Under the pieces are notes generated by a model that had not been told where the DNA came from, made no database searches, and saw nothing but the letters and a program-made list of their open reading frames with translations. A program made the position numbers and the translations under genes. Shown in pieces: positions 18,582 through 26,939 of a stretch of 64,000 nt of DNA (the stretch's first letter is position 1; each line of letters begins with the position of its first letter). Source of the stretch: Burkholderiaceae bacterium (lineage in GTDB: Bacteria; Pseudomonadota; Gammaproteobacteria; Burkholderiales; Burkholderiaceae_F); assembly GCA_022843955.1 (NCBI GenBank), contig JALHMQ010000006.1:141610-205609 (forward strand), read 5' to 3'.

Positions 18582-18605
18582 TTCTTACTACCGGGACCCT
18601 TTCCC
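18582..18605. repeat. 24-bp direct repeat, copy 2
   Basis: Starts exactly 50 bp after copy 1, close to five helical turns, which would place two bound proteins on nearly the same DNA face. Lies about 160 bp upstream of the oxidase start and about 90 bp upstream of the kinase start. Confidence 0.75.
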
Positions 18606-18693
18606 TTAAGCTGGATCAACCACCCGTACGTACCCGTCACTAGCCTCCGGGTGGTAGTCAGTCCCCTTTCTTCGGTAATCGAAACGTAAACAG

Positions 18694-20070
18694 ATGAGTG
18701 CCATCCGGAAAGACGACACGTTGACGCGCGGCGCATTGCCGCGCGTCAAGTTGTCGCAGGCGCGCTCGCTGTGGGCAGGCCTGGGCGGGTGGCTGCCGGG
18801 GACGAAAGCGGCTCAGCCTGCCGGAGGCGACAGCGCGCTGCGCGCCCAGTTGCGGAACCTGGGATTGCTGCGCGCCGTGGCGGCGGTCTCACTACTGGGC
18901 GCGCTCGTTATGTTGATGACCCAGTTCAATGCCGCGCTGCCCATGGCGCCGCTGTTGATCGGGCTGGCGCTGTTGGTTTCAGCCAACGTCTGGCTGTTCC
19001 ACCGGCTCGATCAGCCGCGCAGCGTGACCGAGGGTGAGTTCTTCACGCACCTGATGGTCGACATGCTGGGCCTGAGCAACATCATCTATTGGCTCGGCGG
19101 GTCGGCCCACAACCCGTTCGCCGATCTGTTCGTGCTCTACGTCGGGCTGGCTGCGCTCGTGCTCAAGCGTGCCTATATCGCGGCCGCGCTCGCAGTTGCG
19201 CTCGCGCTGTACCTGCTGCTTATGAGCGTTCATCACGACATCTGGTTCGTGCCGCCCGGCGTCGAGCATGAACGGATGGAGGCACTGGCGCTGCTGGCGC
19301 ACTTCGTCCTGTTCAGCGCGATCGTGGCGTTTTTCGGGTTCCGCCTGTCGCAGACCACGCGCCGCTTCTGCGAGGCGCAGGCGCTGGTCCGCGAGCGCGA
19401 GGCGCGCAGCGAATCGGCGGTCAACCTGGCCGCGCTGGCAGCCGGCACGGCGCACGAGATGGGCACCCCATTGACGACGATCTCCGTGCTGGTGAGCGAC
19501 CTGCGCGACTGCCGGCTGTCGGAGGCCGACCGCAAGGCCAGCCTGCAGGCGATTGCCGATGCGGTGCAGGCCTGCAAGCACTCGATGGGCGACATGGTCA
19601 CGGCAATCGGCGCCCATCGACTGAACGAAACGTGCTGGGTGTCCTCGCGACAGATGCTGGAGCAGTTGGTCGAACGTTTTCGTCCGATGCGCCCGAGCGT
19701 CCCGTTGGCAGTGACCATGGAGTGCCCGGAGCACTGCCTGATCGAGACCAGCGCGCCCCTGCGACAGGCACTGATGAACCTGATCACCAATGCGGCCGAT
19801 GCGTCCCCGAGCGGCATCGAGGTGCGCCTGCGCTGCTCTGCTACCGAGACGCGGATCGACGTGCTCGATCGCGGCCCGGGCATTGCGCCCGAGGTGCTCG
19901 CCAAGCTCGGCCACTCGGTCGTCACCACCAAGCCGGCGCAGCTCGGCAACGGCGTCGGCGTGTACCTGACCAACATGACCATCACCCGGCTTGGCGGCAG
20001 CCTCGCCTACCTGCCACGCGACGGCGGCGGCACCTGCGCGCGCGTGGTGTTGCCGACCGGCAAAGGCTGA
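18694..20070 (+). CDS. regB: RegB/PrrB/RoxS-type redox sensor histidine kinase
   Basis: 458 aa, with about six membrane segments between residues 58 and 218. The quinone-site motif GGxxNPF appears as GGSAHNPF (135-142), one residue longer. The H-box is GTAHEMGTPLTTI (His254). A cysteine lies exactly 40 residues later (Cys294, QACKH), the same spacing as the redox-active Cys265 after His225 in Rhodobacter RegB. The ATPase domain is intact: NLITNAADA, DRGPGIA, GNGVGVYL. Pairs with the RegA-type gene that follows. Likely senses quinone-pool or thiol redox state and, given its position, may control the divergent oxidase. Confidence 0.88.
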   Translation: MSAIRKDDTLTRGALPRVKLSQARSLWAGLGGWLPGTKAAQPAGGDSALRAQLRNLGLLRAVAAVSLLGALVMLMTQFNAALPMAPLLIGLALLVSANVWLFHRLDQPRSVTEGEFFTHLMVDMLGLSNIIYWLGGSAHNPFADLFVLYVGLAALVLKRAYIAAALAVALALYLLLMSVHHDIWFVPPGVEHERMEALALLAHFVLFSAIVAFFGFRLSQTTRRFCEAQALVREREARSESAVNLAALAAGTAHEMGTPLTTISVLVSDLRDCRLSEADRKASLQAIADAVQACKHSMGDMVTAIGAHRLNETCWVSSRQMLEQLVERFRPMRPSVPLAVTMECPEHCLIETSAPLRQALMNLITNAADASPSGIEVRLRCSATETRIDVLDRGPGIAPEVLAKLGHSVVTTKPAQLGNGVGVYLTNMTITRLGGSLAYLPRDGGGTCARVVLPTGKG

Positions 20071-20100
20071 CCAATGAAAGTCGAGATCGCGAGGACAGCC

Positions 20101-20694
20101 ATGCCGGATAGCCCAGCCAGCGCGCCCGCGGCGGCGCGAGAGGATGATCGTCCGACGCTGCTGCTGGTCGACGATGATGAGTCCTGCCGCTGGGCGATGG
20201 GCCGCGCGTTCGAGCGACGCGGCTACCAGGTGCGCACTGCCGACTGCGTGCCGGTGGCGATCGAACTGCTGCGCGACTTCAGCCCGGAGTACGCGGTGGT
20301 CGACCTGCGCATGCCCGGCCCGTCGGGCCTGTCGCTGGTGCAGAAACTGCACGAAGCCGACCCGGAGACGCGCATCGTGATGCTGACCGGCTTTGCCAGC
20401 ATCGCCACCGCTGTCGAAGCCGTCAAGAAAGGGGCGAACGACTACCTGATCAAGCCGGTCGATGCCGATGCGATCGAGGTCTCGTTCGGCGTGGCCGACG
20501 CCAAGGCCATGAAACAGCGCGCTGCCGACAACCCGGACGGCGAGCATCTGATCTCGGTGGACCGGCTGGCCTGGGAGCACATCCAGCGCACGCTGGCCCA
20601 GCACGGCGGCAACATCTCGGCCGCAGCGCGCGCGCTCGGCATGCACCGGCGCACGCTGCAACGCAAGCTCGCCAAGCGCCCGATGCGGCGCTGA
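20101..20694 (+). CDS. regA: RegA/PrrA/RoxR-type response regulator
   Basis: 198 aa from ATG 20101, chosen because GCGAGGA lies 5 bp upstream; ATG 20074 is an in-frame alternative. The receiver domain has the acidic pair VDDDE, phosphoacceptor Asp in VVDLRMPG and the Lys in YLIKPVD. A short linker leads to the Fis-type helix-turn-helix GGNISAAARALGMHRRTLQRKL, which is nearly invariant in the RegA family. There is no AAA domain, so it works with sigma-70-type promoters. Immediately follows regB. Candidate targets are the two direct repeats upstream of regB and the oxidase. Confidence 0.9.
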   Translation: MPDSPASAPAAAREDDRPTLLLVDDDESCRWAMGRAFERRGYQVRTADCVPVAIELLRDFSPEYAVVDLRMPGPSGLSLVQKLHEADPETRIVMLTGFASIATAVEAVKKGANDYLIKPVDADAIEVSFGVADAKAMKQRAADNPDGEHLISVDRLAWEHIQRTLAQHGGNISAAARALGMHRRTLQRKLAKRPMRR

Positions 20695-20702
20695 GCGGCG
20701 CG

Positions 20703-20723
20703 CCGCCGGTTCCGGACCGGCGG
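20703..20723 (+). terminator. Hairpin after regA
   Basis: CCGCCGGT and ACCGGCGG form a perfect 8-bp stem with a 5-nt loop, 9 bp past the regA stop. No T-run follows, so termination would be weak or factor-assisted. Confidence 0.4.
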
Positions 20724-20876
20724 GCTGCGCCTTCGCCGATGTCCCATCGGCCTTCCCCGAGCGACGCCTTCGCGCGGTGCGACGAAAGGTCGCGCGCTGC
20801 CCCCTCGGTCGGGCCCGAATCGTGCAGCGCTCTCACGACCTGAATCGGCATCGAGCACACCGTTCCACACGGCCCG

Positions 20877-21587
20877 GTGCATGCCGCCAGTGACCGTTGG
20901 AAACGTTTGGACCGCGTGAAAGACTCGCTGGTTATCGGCATCGCACCAACCAAGCACGCGGCGGCCTGGACGGGTGCGGTCGCGGCACAGCAGGCGGGGC
21001 ACTACCTCGCGGCGGCGGCGGCCTACCTCGCCTGCCCGCCCGATCCGTTGCGCGGACGTTCGCCGGCGCTTTTCAATGCCGCCTGGTGCCTCGAACTCGC
21101 GCAGCAGCCCACCTCCGCCGAACCGCTGTATCGGCAGCTCATGGCGCAGCCCGCGGAGCCGTTTCTGCGCATCGAGACGCTGTTCCGGCTCGGCTGGATC
21201 GCGATCGAGGCGCACGACATGCAGGCCGGGCGCGAGCACTTGTCGGCGCTGCTGGACCTGGCGGATCGCTCTGCATGCGCCGGCGCCACGGTCGAGCACG
21301 CACGCTACTGGCACGCCGTGTGTCTCGAACATGATGGTCAACTGGTCGAGGCCGCCGCGCGCTACGCACCGATCGTCGAAGAGGGCAACGCCGATCTGTG
21401 GCACGAGGCCGCCTACCGGCGTCTGCTGTGCCTGTCCCAGGTCGGCGACTTGCGCGGCGCGGCCGGGGCGGCGGCAGCGCTGCTGGAGCGGTCTGTGCCC
21501 GTGCGCGACACGATCCGCCTGCAAGCGTTGCGCACGCTGGCGCGCGACGAAGCGGCGCAGATCGCGCGCGCTGTTGCCGCGGCCTAG
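20877..21587 (+). CDS. TPR-like helical repeat protein of polysaccharide cluster
   Basis: 236 aa from ATG 20877; a GTG at 20916 is an alternative and neither has a strong ribosome site. No signal peptide or membrane segment. From residue 28 the sequence is built from paired helices (AAQQAGHYLAAAAAYLAC, LFNAAWCLELAQQPTSAEPLY, ETLFRLGWIAIEAHDMQAG, AAYRRLLCLSQVGDLRGA), consistent with TPR units. Located 7 bp before the GT9 gene and likely the first gene of the operon. Probably a scaffold; no specific function can be given. Confidence 0.6.
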   Translation: MHAASDRWKRLDRVKDSLVIGIAPTKHAAAWTGAVAAQQAGHYLAAAAAYLACPPDPLRGRSPALFNAAWCLELAQQPTSAEPLYRQLMAQPAEPFLRIETLFRLGWIAIEAHDMQAGREHLSALLDLADRSACAGATVEHARYWHAVCLEHDGQLVEAAARYAPIVEEGNADLWHEAAYRRLLCLSQVGDLRGAAGAAAALLERSVPVRDTIRLQALRTLARDEAAQIARAVAAA

Positions 21588-21594
21588 GGCCGAC

Positions 21595-23433
21595 ATGCCG
21601 GACGACACCACCCCATTCGATACGGCCACCGCTTTGCGCGTACCGGCCCTGGTTGGGCCCGACCTGCGCACACTGCGCCACCTGGCCTTCGAGCGGCACG
21701 ATGCCGCGGCCTTCGACCAGTGGCGCGTGCGCGATGCGCGCTTTCAGGGCGAAGCGCTGCTCGACCGCTATGTGTTCCTGTCGATCGCCTCGAGCGCAGC
21801 CGACCGCCTGGACACGGTGGCGGCAGCCAACCGCACTCGCCTGATCGTCTACGTGGAGCGCCTGCAGCGCCAGTTTCTGGCGCTGCACGCTACCCTGCAG
21901 GCACGCGGGCAACCGTTCACGATCGAATGGTTCCAGGGGCTCGAGCGCTGGGCCGACGCGTTGCTGCGCCAGCATCTGTTCGACCGCGTCGAGCAGACGC
22001 TGCACCTGGCCTACCGCAGCGGCGCGCATCGCTTCGCCGGCGTGCACCAGGCCCTGCGCGCGACCGAGGCCTTGCTGCTGGCCACGCTCGGCCGCACCGA
22101 CGAGGCGGCGCAGATCGCGGTCCGCTACGCGCTGCGGCCCTACCTGCTGCCGGACCGGCGCCTGCGGCCGCAGATCTACCGGCGCCTGATGGCCGCGCTG
22201 ATCCTGATGGGACGCGTGGCCGAGTACCGTGCGCTGCTGTGGCGCGGCCTGAGCGACGTCTACTTCGACGAAACCGAGCGCGCGTGGTTCGTGCAGCAGG
22301 CGCGCGTGACCTACCGCGGCACGCTGCGCACGCTGCTGCGCTCGGACATGCCGGCCGCGCTGCGCCTGCAGTTCGCGCTGCGTGTTGGCGGCGACGCGAT
22401 CGGACGCCTGCGGCCGGTGCGCTGGCTGCGCCTGGATCGCGCCTTGCGCTGGGGCCACTTCGCGCTCGCCTACTACCTGCAGTACGGACGCCCGGCCCGC
22501 CGCGTGCTGGCGCCGACGGCGCCGGGCGCGGTGGCCGACCGCATCCTCGTCACGCGCGCCATGGGCGGCCTGGGCGACCTGCTGATGATGACGCCCGGCC
22601 TGCGCGCCCTGCGCGCGCGGCACCCGGCCACCCCCATCCATCTTGCGCTGCCACGCGGCTTCTTTGCGCTGTTCGAAGGCAATCCGGATGTGGAACTGAT
22701 CGACATCGAGGCGCCCGAACTCGACCCCGCCGGCTACCGCCAGTGGTTCGACCTCACCGACTGCCCGGCGGCGCGGGTCGAATCGCGCCAGCAGCCGAAC
22801 GTGCGCCGCGATCGCGTGCAGATCTTCGCTGCGGCGATGGGCGTGGACAGCGCGGCGCTGGCGCGCCACGGCAATGCCCCGCACTACGTCGTCGCGGCCG
22901 ACGAGGCCGACTTCGCTCGCGCCCACCTTGCAGCGCTCAACCCGCAGCAGCGGCCGGTGGTCGGCATCCAGCTGCATTCGGCTGAGAGTTACCGCGATTA
23001 CCCGCATGTCGAGGCACTGGCCGGCGAGCTGGCACGCGACCACTGCGTGCTGCTGTTCGATAGCCAGCCGTTCGCCGGCTTCGACGGTCCCGACCGGCAC
23101 AAGGTGGTGCTGCCGCTGCGCCGCTCGTTCGCGGTGGCGGCGCAATGCGACGCGCTGGTGGCGCCCGATTCGTCGTTCGTGCACCTGGGTGCCGCCCTCG
23201 GCAAGCCGGTGGTCGCGATCTTCGGTCCGATCGACGGCGCGGTGCGCACACGCCGCTTCCCGACCGTGACCGTGGTCGCGCCCGCCCCGGCCGACTTCCC
23301 CTGTGCGCCCTGCTGGCGCAGCGAATACACGCCGTGCCGGCTGACCGGCCAGCGCGAAAGCGCCTGCCTGCGCGCGATCGCGCCGGCCGGCGTGGCCGCG
23401 CGCGTACGGCAGCTCACCCGGAGTCACGCATGA
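21595..23433 (+). CDS. Two-part protein with C-terminal GT9 heptosyltransferase-like domain
   Basis: 612 aa. ATG 21595 is the first start after the previous gene; the longer frame overlaps that gene. Residues 1-310 are Arg-rich helical sequence without recognised motifs. Residues 320-612 carry GT9 features: DRILVTRAMGGLGDLLMMTPGLRALRARHP, PVVGIQLHSAESYRDYP, ALVAPDSSFVHLGAALGKPVVAIFGP, and a late cysteine pair FPCAPCW. The last motif resembles nucleotide-sugar binding in ADP-heptose:LPS transferases. Its stop overlaps the next start (ATGA). Likely transfers a sugar onto a surface polysaccharide or lipid core. Confidence 0.78.
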   Translation: MPDDTTPFDTATALRVPALVGPDLRTLRHLAFERHDAAAFDQWRVRDARFQGEALLDRYVFLSIASSAADRLDTVAAANRTRLIVYVERLQRQFLALHATLQARGQPFTIEWFQGLERWADALLRQHLFDRVEQTLHLAYRSGAHRFAGVHQALRATEALLLATLGRTDEAAQIAVRYALRPYLLPDRRLRPQIYRRLMAALILMGRVAEYRALLWRGLSDVYFDETERAWFVQQARVTYRGTLRTLLRSDMPAALRLQFALRVGGDAIGRLRPVRWLRLDRALRWGHFALAYYLQYGRPARRVLAPTAPGAVADRILVTRAMGGLGDLLMMTPGLRALRARHPATPIHLALPRGFFALFEGNPDVELIDIEAPELDPAGYRQWFDLTDCPAARVESRQQPNVRRDRVQIFAAAMGVDSAALARHGNAPHYVVAADEADFARAHLAALNPQQRPVVGIQLHSAESYRDYPHVEALAGELARDHCVLLFDSQPFAGFDGPDRHKVVLPLRRSFAVAAQCDALVAPDSSFVHLGAALGKPVVAIFGPIDGAVRTRRFPTVTVVAPAPADFPCAPCWRSEYTPCRLTGQRESACLRAIAPAGVAARVRQLTRSHA

Positions 23434-24200
23434 CCTTCCTTTCCGACCTGCTGCGCGGCAAGGCGCCCCCGGCGCTCGCGCCGGCCGTGGCCTGCAAGAT
23501 CTGCGGCGGTCCGACCAAGATTGCGTTTGCGTTGCCGCAGTCCAAGCTGACCGGCCAACCGATCCCCGCTGCGCCCGACGACTGCCCGTACTACGAGTGC
23601 ACGCGCTGCGAGTTCCTGTTCTGCACCCAGCACGACCAGGCCGACCACGCCCGGCTGTACGACGACGACTACTGGAAGCATCAGGATCCCGACTGGCACG
23701 GCCGCGTCGGCCAGACACTGCGGCTGGTGATGCTGTCGAACTACCTGCTTGGCAAGGACCCGAGCCAGCTCGACGTGCTCGACTTCGGCTGTGGCATGGG
23801 CTGCTTTGTCGAAAGCGCGCGGCGCGACCTGCAACTGCGGGCTTGGGGCAGCGACCTGATCTCGCCGCGCTTCGGCCGCGAGTTCTTCGTCGGCACCGAG
23901 CTGCCGGCGGCAGGGTACGACGTGGTGGTGGCGTGCGAGGTCATCGAGCACCTGGGGCAGCCGATGGACGCCTTCGCCGCGATCGCGCGCAGCTTGAAGC
24001 GGCCCGGCGTGTTCGCCTTCCAGACCGCCTACTACGACCCGGCCGCATGTGACCGGACCTGGTGGTACCTGGGACCGGCCAACGGCCACATCTCGTTGCA
24101 CTCGGCGCGCTCGCTGGAGCGGGCTGCGGAGCAGCTCGGCGTCGCCCGCCGCGTGACCTGGGGCGGCTATCCCGGCGTGCAGGCATGGCTGTTCAACTAG
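23430..24200 (+). CDS. SAM-dependent methyltransferase with zinc-ribbon-like N-terminus
   Basis: 256 aa, start overlapping the previous stop by 4 bp. The N-terminal CKICGG…CPYYECTRCEFLFC holds two pairs of cysteines, a small metal-binding module frequent in sugar methyltransferases. The central region has the SAM motif VLDFGCGMGCFVE, then VVACEVIEHLGQP and a post-motif aromatic stretch FAFQTAYYDP. Class I methyltransferase (Methyltransf_23 type). Likely methylates a glycan or nucleotide sugar, possibly capping the polymer exported by the adjacent ABC system. Confidence 0.82.
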   Translation: MTFLSDLLRGKAPPALAPAVACKICGGPTKIAFALPQSKLTGQPIPAAPDDCPYYECTRCEFLFCTQHDQADHARLYDDDYWKHQDPDWHGRVGQTLRLVMLSNYLLGKDPSQLDVLDFGCGMGCFVESARRDLQLRAWGSDLISPRFGREFFVGTELPAAGYDVVVACEVIEHLGQPMDAFAAIARSLKRPGVFAFQTAYYDPAACDRTWWYLGPANGHISLHSARSLERAAEQLGVARRVTWGGYPGVQAWLFN

Positions 24201-25000
24201 CCGACGGCGGCCAGCCGCTGGACTCGGCGGCCCGCCCGCGCGCGCGCTATCTGTCGTTCGCGCTGCTGTTCGCAACCAGCCAGCTCAAGCTGCGCTACCG
24301 CCGCGCCTGGCTCGGCCGCGTGTGGAACCTGCTGGAGCCGCTGCTGTTCCTCGGCGTGCTGAGCGTGGTGTTCTCGGTGGTCAACCGGGCCGACCTGCGC
24401 GACTTCGCCGTCTATCTGTTCGCCGGCCTGGTGCCATGGCGCTACATGGAGCGCGCGATTTGCAGCGGCGCGGACTCGATCGCCGACGGTGCCTGGCTGC
24501 TCAAGCGGACCGCCGCGCCGGCCCAGGTGCTGCCGCTGGTGGCGTGGCTGTCGGCGACCGTCGATTTCGCCTTCAGCTTCGTCGCGCTGCTGCTGGCACT
24601 CGGGCTGCTGCTGAACCAGTGGACCGTGCACCTGCTGGTGCTGCCGCTGTCGATCGCCGCGATCGGCCTGGTGAGCCTCGGCTTCGGCATGATCTTCGCG
24701 GTGCTCAACGTGTTCGCGCGCGACGTCAAGCCGCTGCTGCAGGTGGCACTGATGCTGCTGTTCTTTTCGTCGCCGGTGCTGATCATGAAGTCGAGCGTTC
24801 CCGTCGGCAGCCTGGTGCAGCAGATCTTCGAGTGGCACCCGCTGGCGCCGCTGCTGGCGCTGTTCCAGAAGCCGATCCATGCCCAGCAGTGGCCAGCAGC
24901 GAGCGACTGGCTGCTGTCGCTGGGCGCCGGGCTGGCGGCCTGCGCGATCGGCTTCGCACTGGTGCGCTGGAAGGCGCGCCGCTTCTACTTCTACCTATGA
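24185..25000 (+). CDS. ABC-2 type polysaccharide export permease (Wzm-like)
   Basis: 271 aa, overlapping the methyltransferase gene by 16 bp. Six hydrophobic segments with the N-terminal amphipathic motif LKLRYRRAWLGRVWNLLEPL, typical of O-antigen/capsule ABC-2 permeases (LKxRYKxSxLGxxWxxLxPL). It ends with a short basic cytoplasmic tail. Partner of the ATPase encoded immediately after. Exports a finished glycan from cytoplasm to periplasm. Confidence 0.87.
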   Translation: MAVQLADGGQPLDSAARPRARYLSFALLFATSQLKLRYRRAWLGRVWNLLEPLLFLGVLSVVFSVVNRADLRDFAVYLFAGLVPWRYMERAICSGADSIADGAWLLKRTAAPAQVLPLVAWLSATVDFAFSFVALLLALGLLLNQWTVHLLVLPLSIAAIGLVSLGFGMIFAVLNVFARDVKPLLQVALMLLFFSSPVLIMKSSVPVGSLVQQIFEWHPLAPLLALFQKPIHAQQWPAASDWLLSLGAGLAACAIGFALVRWKARRFYFYL

Positions 25001-25731
25001 GCGATGCGATCCGCCTCGAGCATGTGTCGGTCGGCTTCGACCGCCAGCGCGTGCGCACGCGCCGGCTGGTCGATGCGCTCGATCCGCGCCGTTGGCGCAG
25101 CGGACGCGAGCCATTCCAGGCGCTGCGCGACGTCAGCCTGCAGATCCGCACTGGCGAACGGGTCGGACTGATCGGCCGCAACGGCGCCGGCAAGTCGACG
25201 CTGCTGCGCGTGATGGCAGGCGTGATCGCGCCGCAGACCGGCCAGGTGGCGCTGGCGCCGGGGCTGACGCTGTCGCCGCTGATCGAGCTGGGCATCGGCT
25301 TTCATCCCGAGCTGTCCGGACGCGAGAACTGCTATCTGGGCGGCACGCTGATCGGCCACGCGCCGCGCGAGATGGATCGGCGCATCGACGAGATCATCGC
25401 CTTCGCCGAACTCGAGCAGTTCATCGACCAGCCGGTCAAGACCTATTCGTCGGGCATGTTCGCGCGGCTGGCCTTCGCGCTGGCGACCAGCATCCGGCCC
25501 GACGTGCTGCTGGTGGATGAGGTGCTGTCGGTGGGCGACCAGTTCTTCGCCAAGAAGAGCATCGCCCGCATGCAGAAGCTGATGGCGCAGGGTTCGACCG
25601 TGATCCTGGTGTCGCACAGCCTCGACCTGCTGGTGACGCAGTGCAGCCGCCTAGTGTGGCTGGAGCACGGCACCATTGTGCGCGACGGGCCGAGCGCCGA
25701 GGTCGCCGCCGCCTATCGCACGTCGCACTGA
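24997..25731 (+). CDS. ABC transporter ATPase for polysaccharide export (Wzt-like)
   Basis: 244 aa; the start overlaps the permease stop (ATGA). Walker A GRNGAGKST, Q-loop region, signature YSSGMFARL, Walker B VLLVDEVLSVGD and H-loop LVSHS are all present. The SGM-type signature and DEVLSVGD are characteristic of O-antigen/teichoic acid exporters. It lacks the C-terminal carbohydrate-binding domain of Wzt proteins that recognise a capped chain end, so export is probably coupled to synthesis. Confidence 0.9.
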   Translation: MSDAIRLEHVSVGFDRQRVRTRRLVDALDPRRWRSGREPFQALRDVSLQIRTGERVGLIGRNGAGKSTLLRVMAGVIAPQTGQVALAPGLTLSPLIELGIGFHPELSGRENCYLGGTLIGHAPREMDRRIDEIIAFAELEQFIDQPVKTYSSGMFARLAFALATSIRPDVLLVDEVLSVGDQFFAKKSIARMQKLMAQGSTVILVSHSLDLLVTQCSRLVWLEHGTIVRDGPSAEVAAAYRTSH

Positions 25732-25745
25732 GCGAGCCGCTGCCG

Positions 25746-26939
25746 ATGACCGCCTCGCCCCGCCCGCAGCGCGCTGCCGCTGTCGTGCACGACCACTTCT
25801 CGATGCCGGGCGGCGGCGAACGCACTGCGCTCGCACTGCGCACGACGCTCGATGCCGACCTGTGGACCGGCTTCGTGCACGGCGCGCCGGCGCGTGCGCT
25901 GCTCGGGCGCGAACTCGACCATCTGCGCACGGTGGCGCCGCGCCTGCCGGTGCCACTGGTGCGCACGCTGCTGCTGAGCTACCTGATGCCGCGCGTGCCG
26001 CTGGCCGACTACCGGCTGGCCGTGCTCAGCGGCAACAGCGCCGCCTGCGCGCTGCTGGGCGAGCGGCCCGGCCGCAGCGTGATCTACTGCCACTCGCCGC
26101 CGCGCTACCTGTTCGACCAGCGCGACTTGCTGCGTCGGCGCGTGCCGGCCACCCTGCGCCCGCTGGCCGATGCGCTGCTGCGCGATTTCGAGCAGCGCTA
26201 TCGCTCCGCGATCGACCGCAGCGACCTGATCCTGGCCAATTCGGAAACGGTGCGCGCGCGCGTGCAGCGCTATCTCCACCGCGATGCGCAGGTCGTGCAT
26301 CCTCCGGTGGACACGGCGGCGTTTCGCTGGCTCGCCGCCGGCGACTACTTCGTCTCGGCCGCGCGCATCGCGCCGCTCAAGCGGGTCGAGGCGATCGTGC
26401 GTGCCTTCCTGCGCCTGCCGCAGCAGCCCCTGGTGGTGCTGTCGGGCGGACCCGACGAGCGCCGGCTGCGGGCGCTGGCGGCCGGTGCGGCCAATATCCG
26501 GTTCACCGGCTGGGTGTCGGATGCCGAGCGCAGCGAGCTGATCGGCCGCTGCCGCGCCACGATCTACGTGCCGGTCGATGAGGATTTCGGCTTGTCACCG
26601 GTGGAGTCGATGGCGGCCGGCAAGCCGGTGATCGGCGTGCAGGAAGGCGGCCTGTGCGAGACCGTGCAGCACGCGCGCACCGGCCTGCTGCTGCCACCAG
26701 ATTTCCGGCGCGACGACCTGTGCGAGGCGGTGGGTGCGATGGATGCCCAGCGTTCGCGCGACATGCGTGACGCTTGCGAGCGGCGGGCCGGCGACTTCTC
26801 CGAGGCGCGCTTCCGGCAGCGATTCGCCGATGTCTGCCTGCCGGCCTCCTGCCGCCGCCCGGCCCGGTCCAACGCCGTCGGCGGGACGCCCGCCGACCGG
26901 CTTGCTGCCAGCGCCATCGTGCCGGGGACGCTGCAATGA
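25746..26939 (+). CDS. Glycosyltransferase family 4 (group 1)
   Basis: 397 aa, 14 bp after the ATPase gene. GT-B fold: N-terminal HDHFSMPGGGERTALAL, then YCHSPPRYLFD, ILANSETVRARVQRYL, and donor-site VDEDFGLSPVESMAAGKPVIGV with the EDFGLxxxE motif. The final 40 residues are Arg/Pro-rich and poorly conserved in appearance. Likely adds a sugar during assembly of the exported glycan. Confidence 0.85.
   Translation: MTASPRPQRAAAVVHDHFSMPGGGERTALALRTTLDADLWTGFVHGAPARALLGRELDHLRTVAPRLPVPLVRTLLLSYLMPRVPLADYRLAVLSGNSAACALLGERPGRSVIYCHSPPRYLFDQRDLLRRRVPATLRPLADALLRDFEQRYRSAIDRSDLILANSETVRARVQRYLHRDAQVVHPPVDTAAFRWLAAGDYFVSAARIAPLKRVEAIVRAFLRLPQQPLVVLSGGPDERRLRALAAGAANIRFTGWVSDAERSELIGRCRATIYVPVDEDFGLSPVESMAAGKPVIGVQEGGLCETVQHARTGLLLPPDFRRDDLCEAVGAMDAQRSRDMRDACERRAGDFSEARFRQRFADVCLPASCRRPARSNAVGGTPADRLAASAIVPGTLQ

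Larger units (their letters stand above)
18426..18693. promoter_or_regulatory. Divergent promoter region, oxidase / regB
   Basis: This 268-bp spacer must hold promoters for the minus-strand oxidase gene and the plus-strand kinase gene. It contains two long direct repeats (listed separately) and a GTACGTAC palindrome at about 18627. No clear -35/-10 or sigma-54 element could be assigned. Because the kinase belongs to the RegB family, the response regulator may act here on both genes. Confidence 0.6.

Noticed and set aside
18620..18640. GTACGTAC palindrome as operator
   Set aside because: Short and unsupported; the 24-bp direct repeats are the stronger candidate in this spacer.
21139..23718. 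859-codon minus-strand frame opposite GT9 gene
   Set aside because: Arg/Gln-rich without motifs; plus strand encodes the GT9 domain with overlapping start and stop signals.
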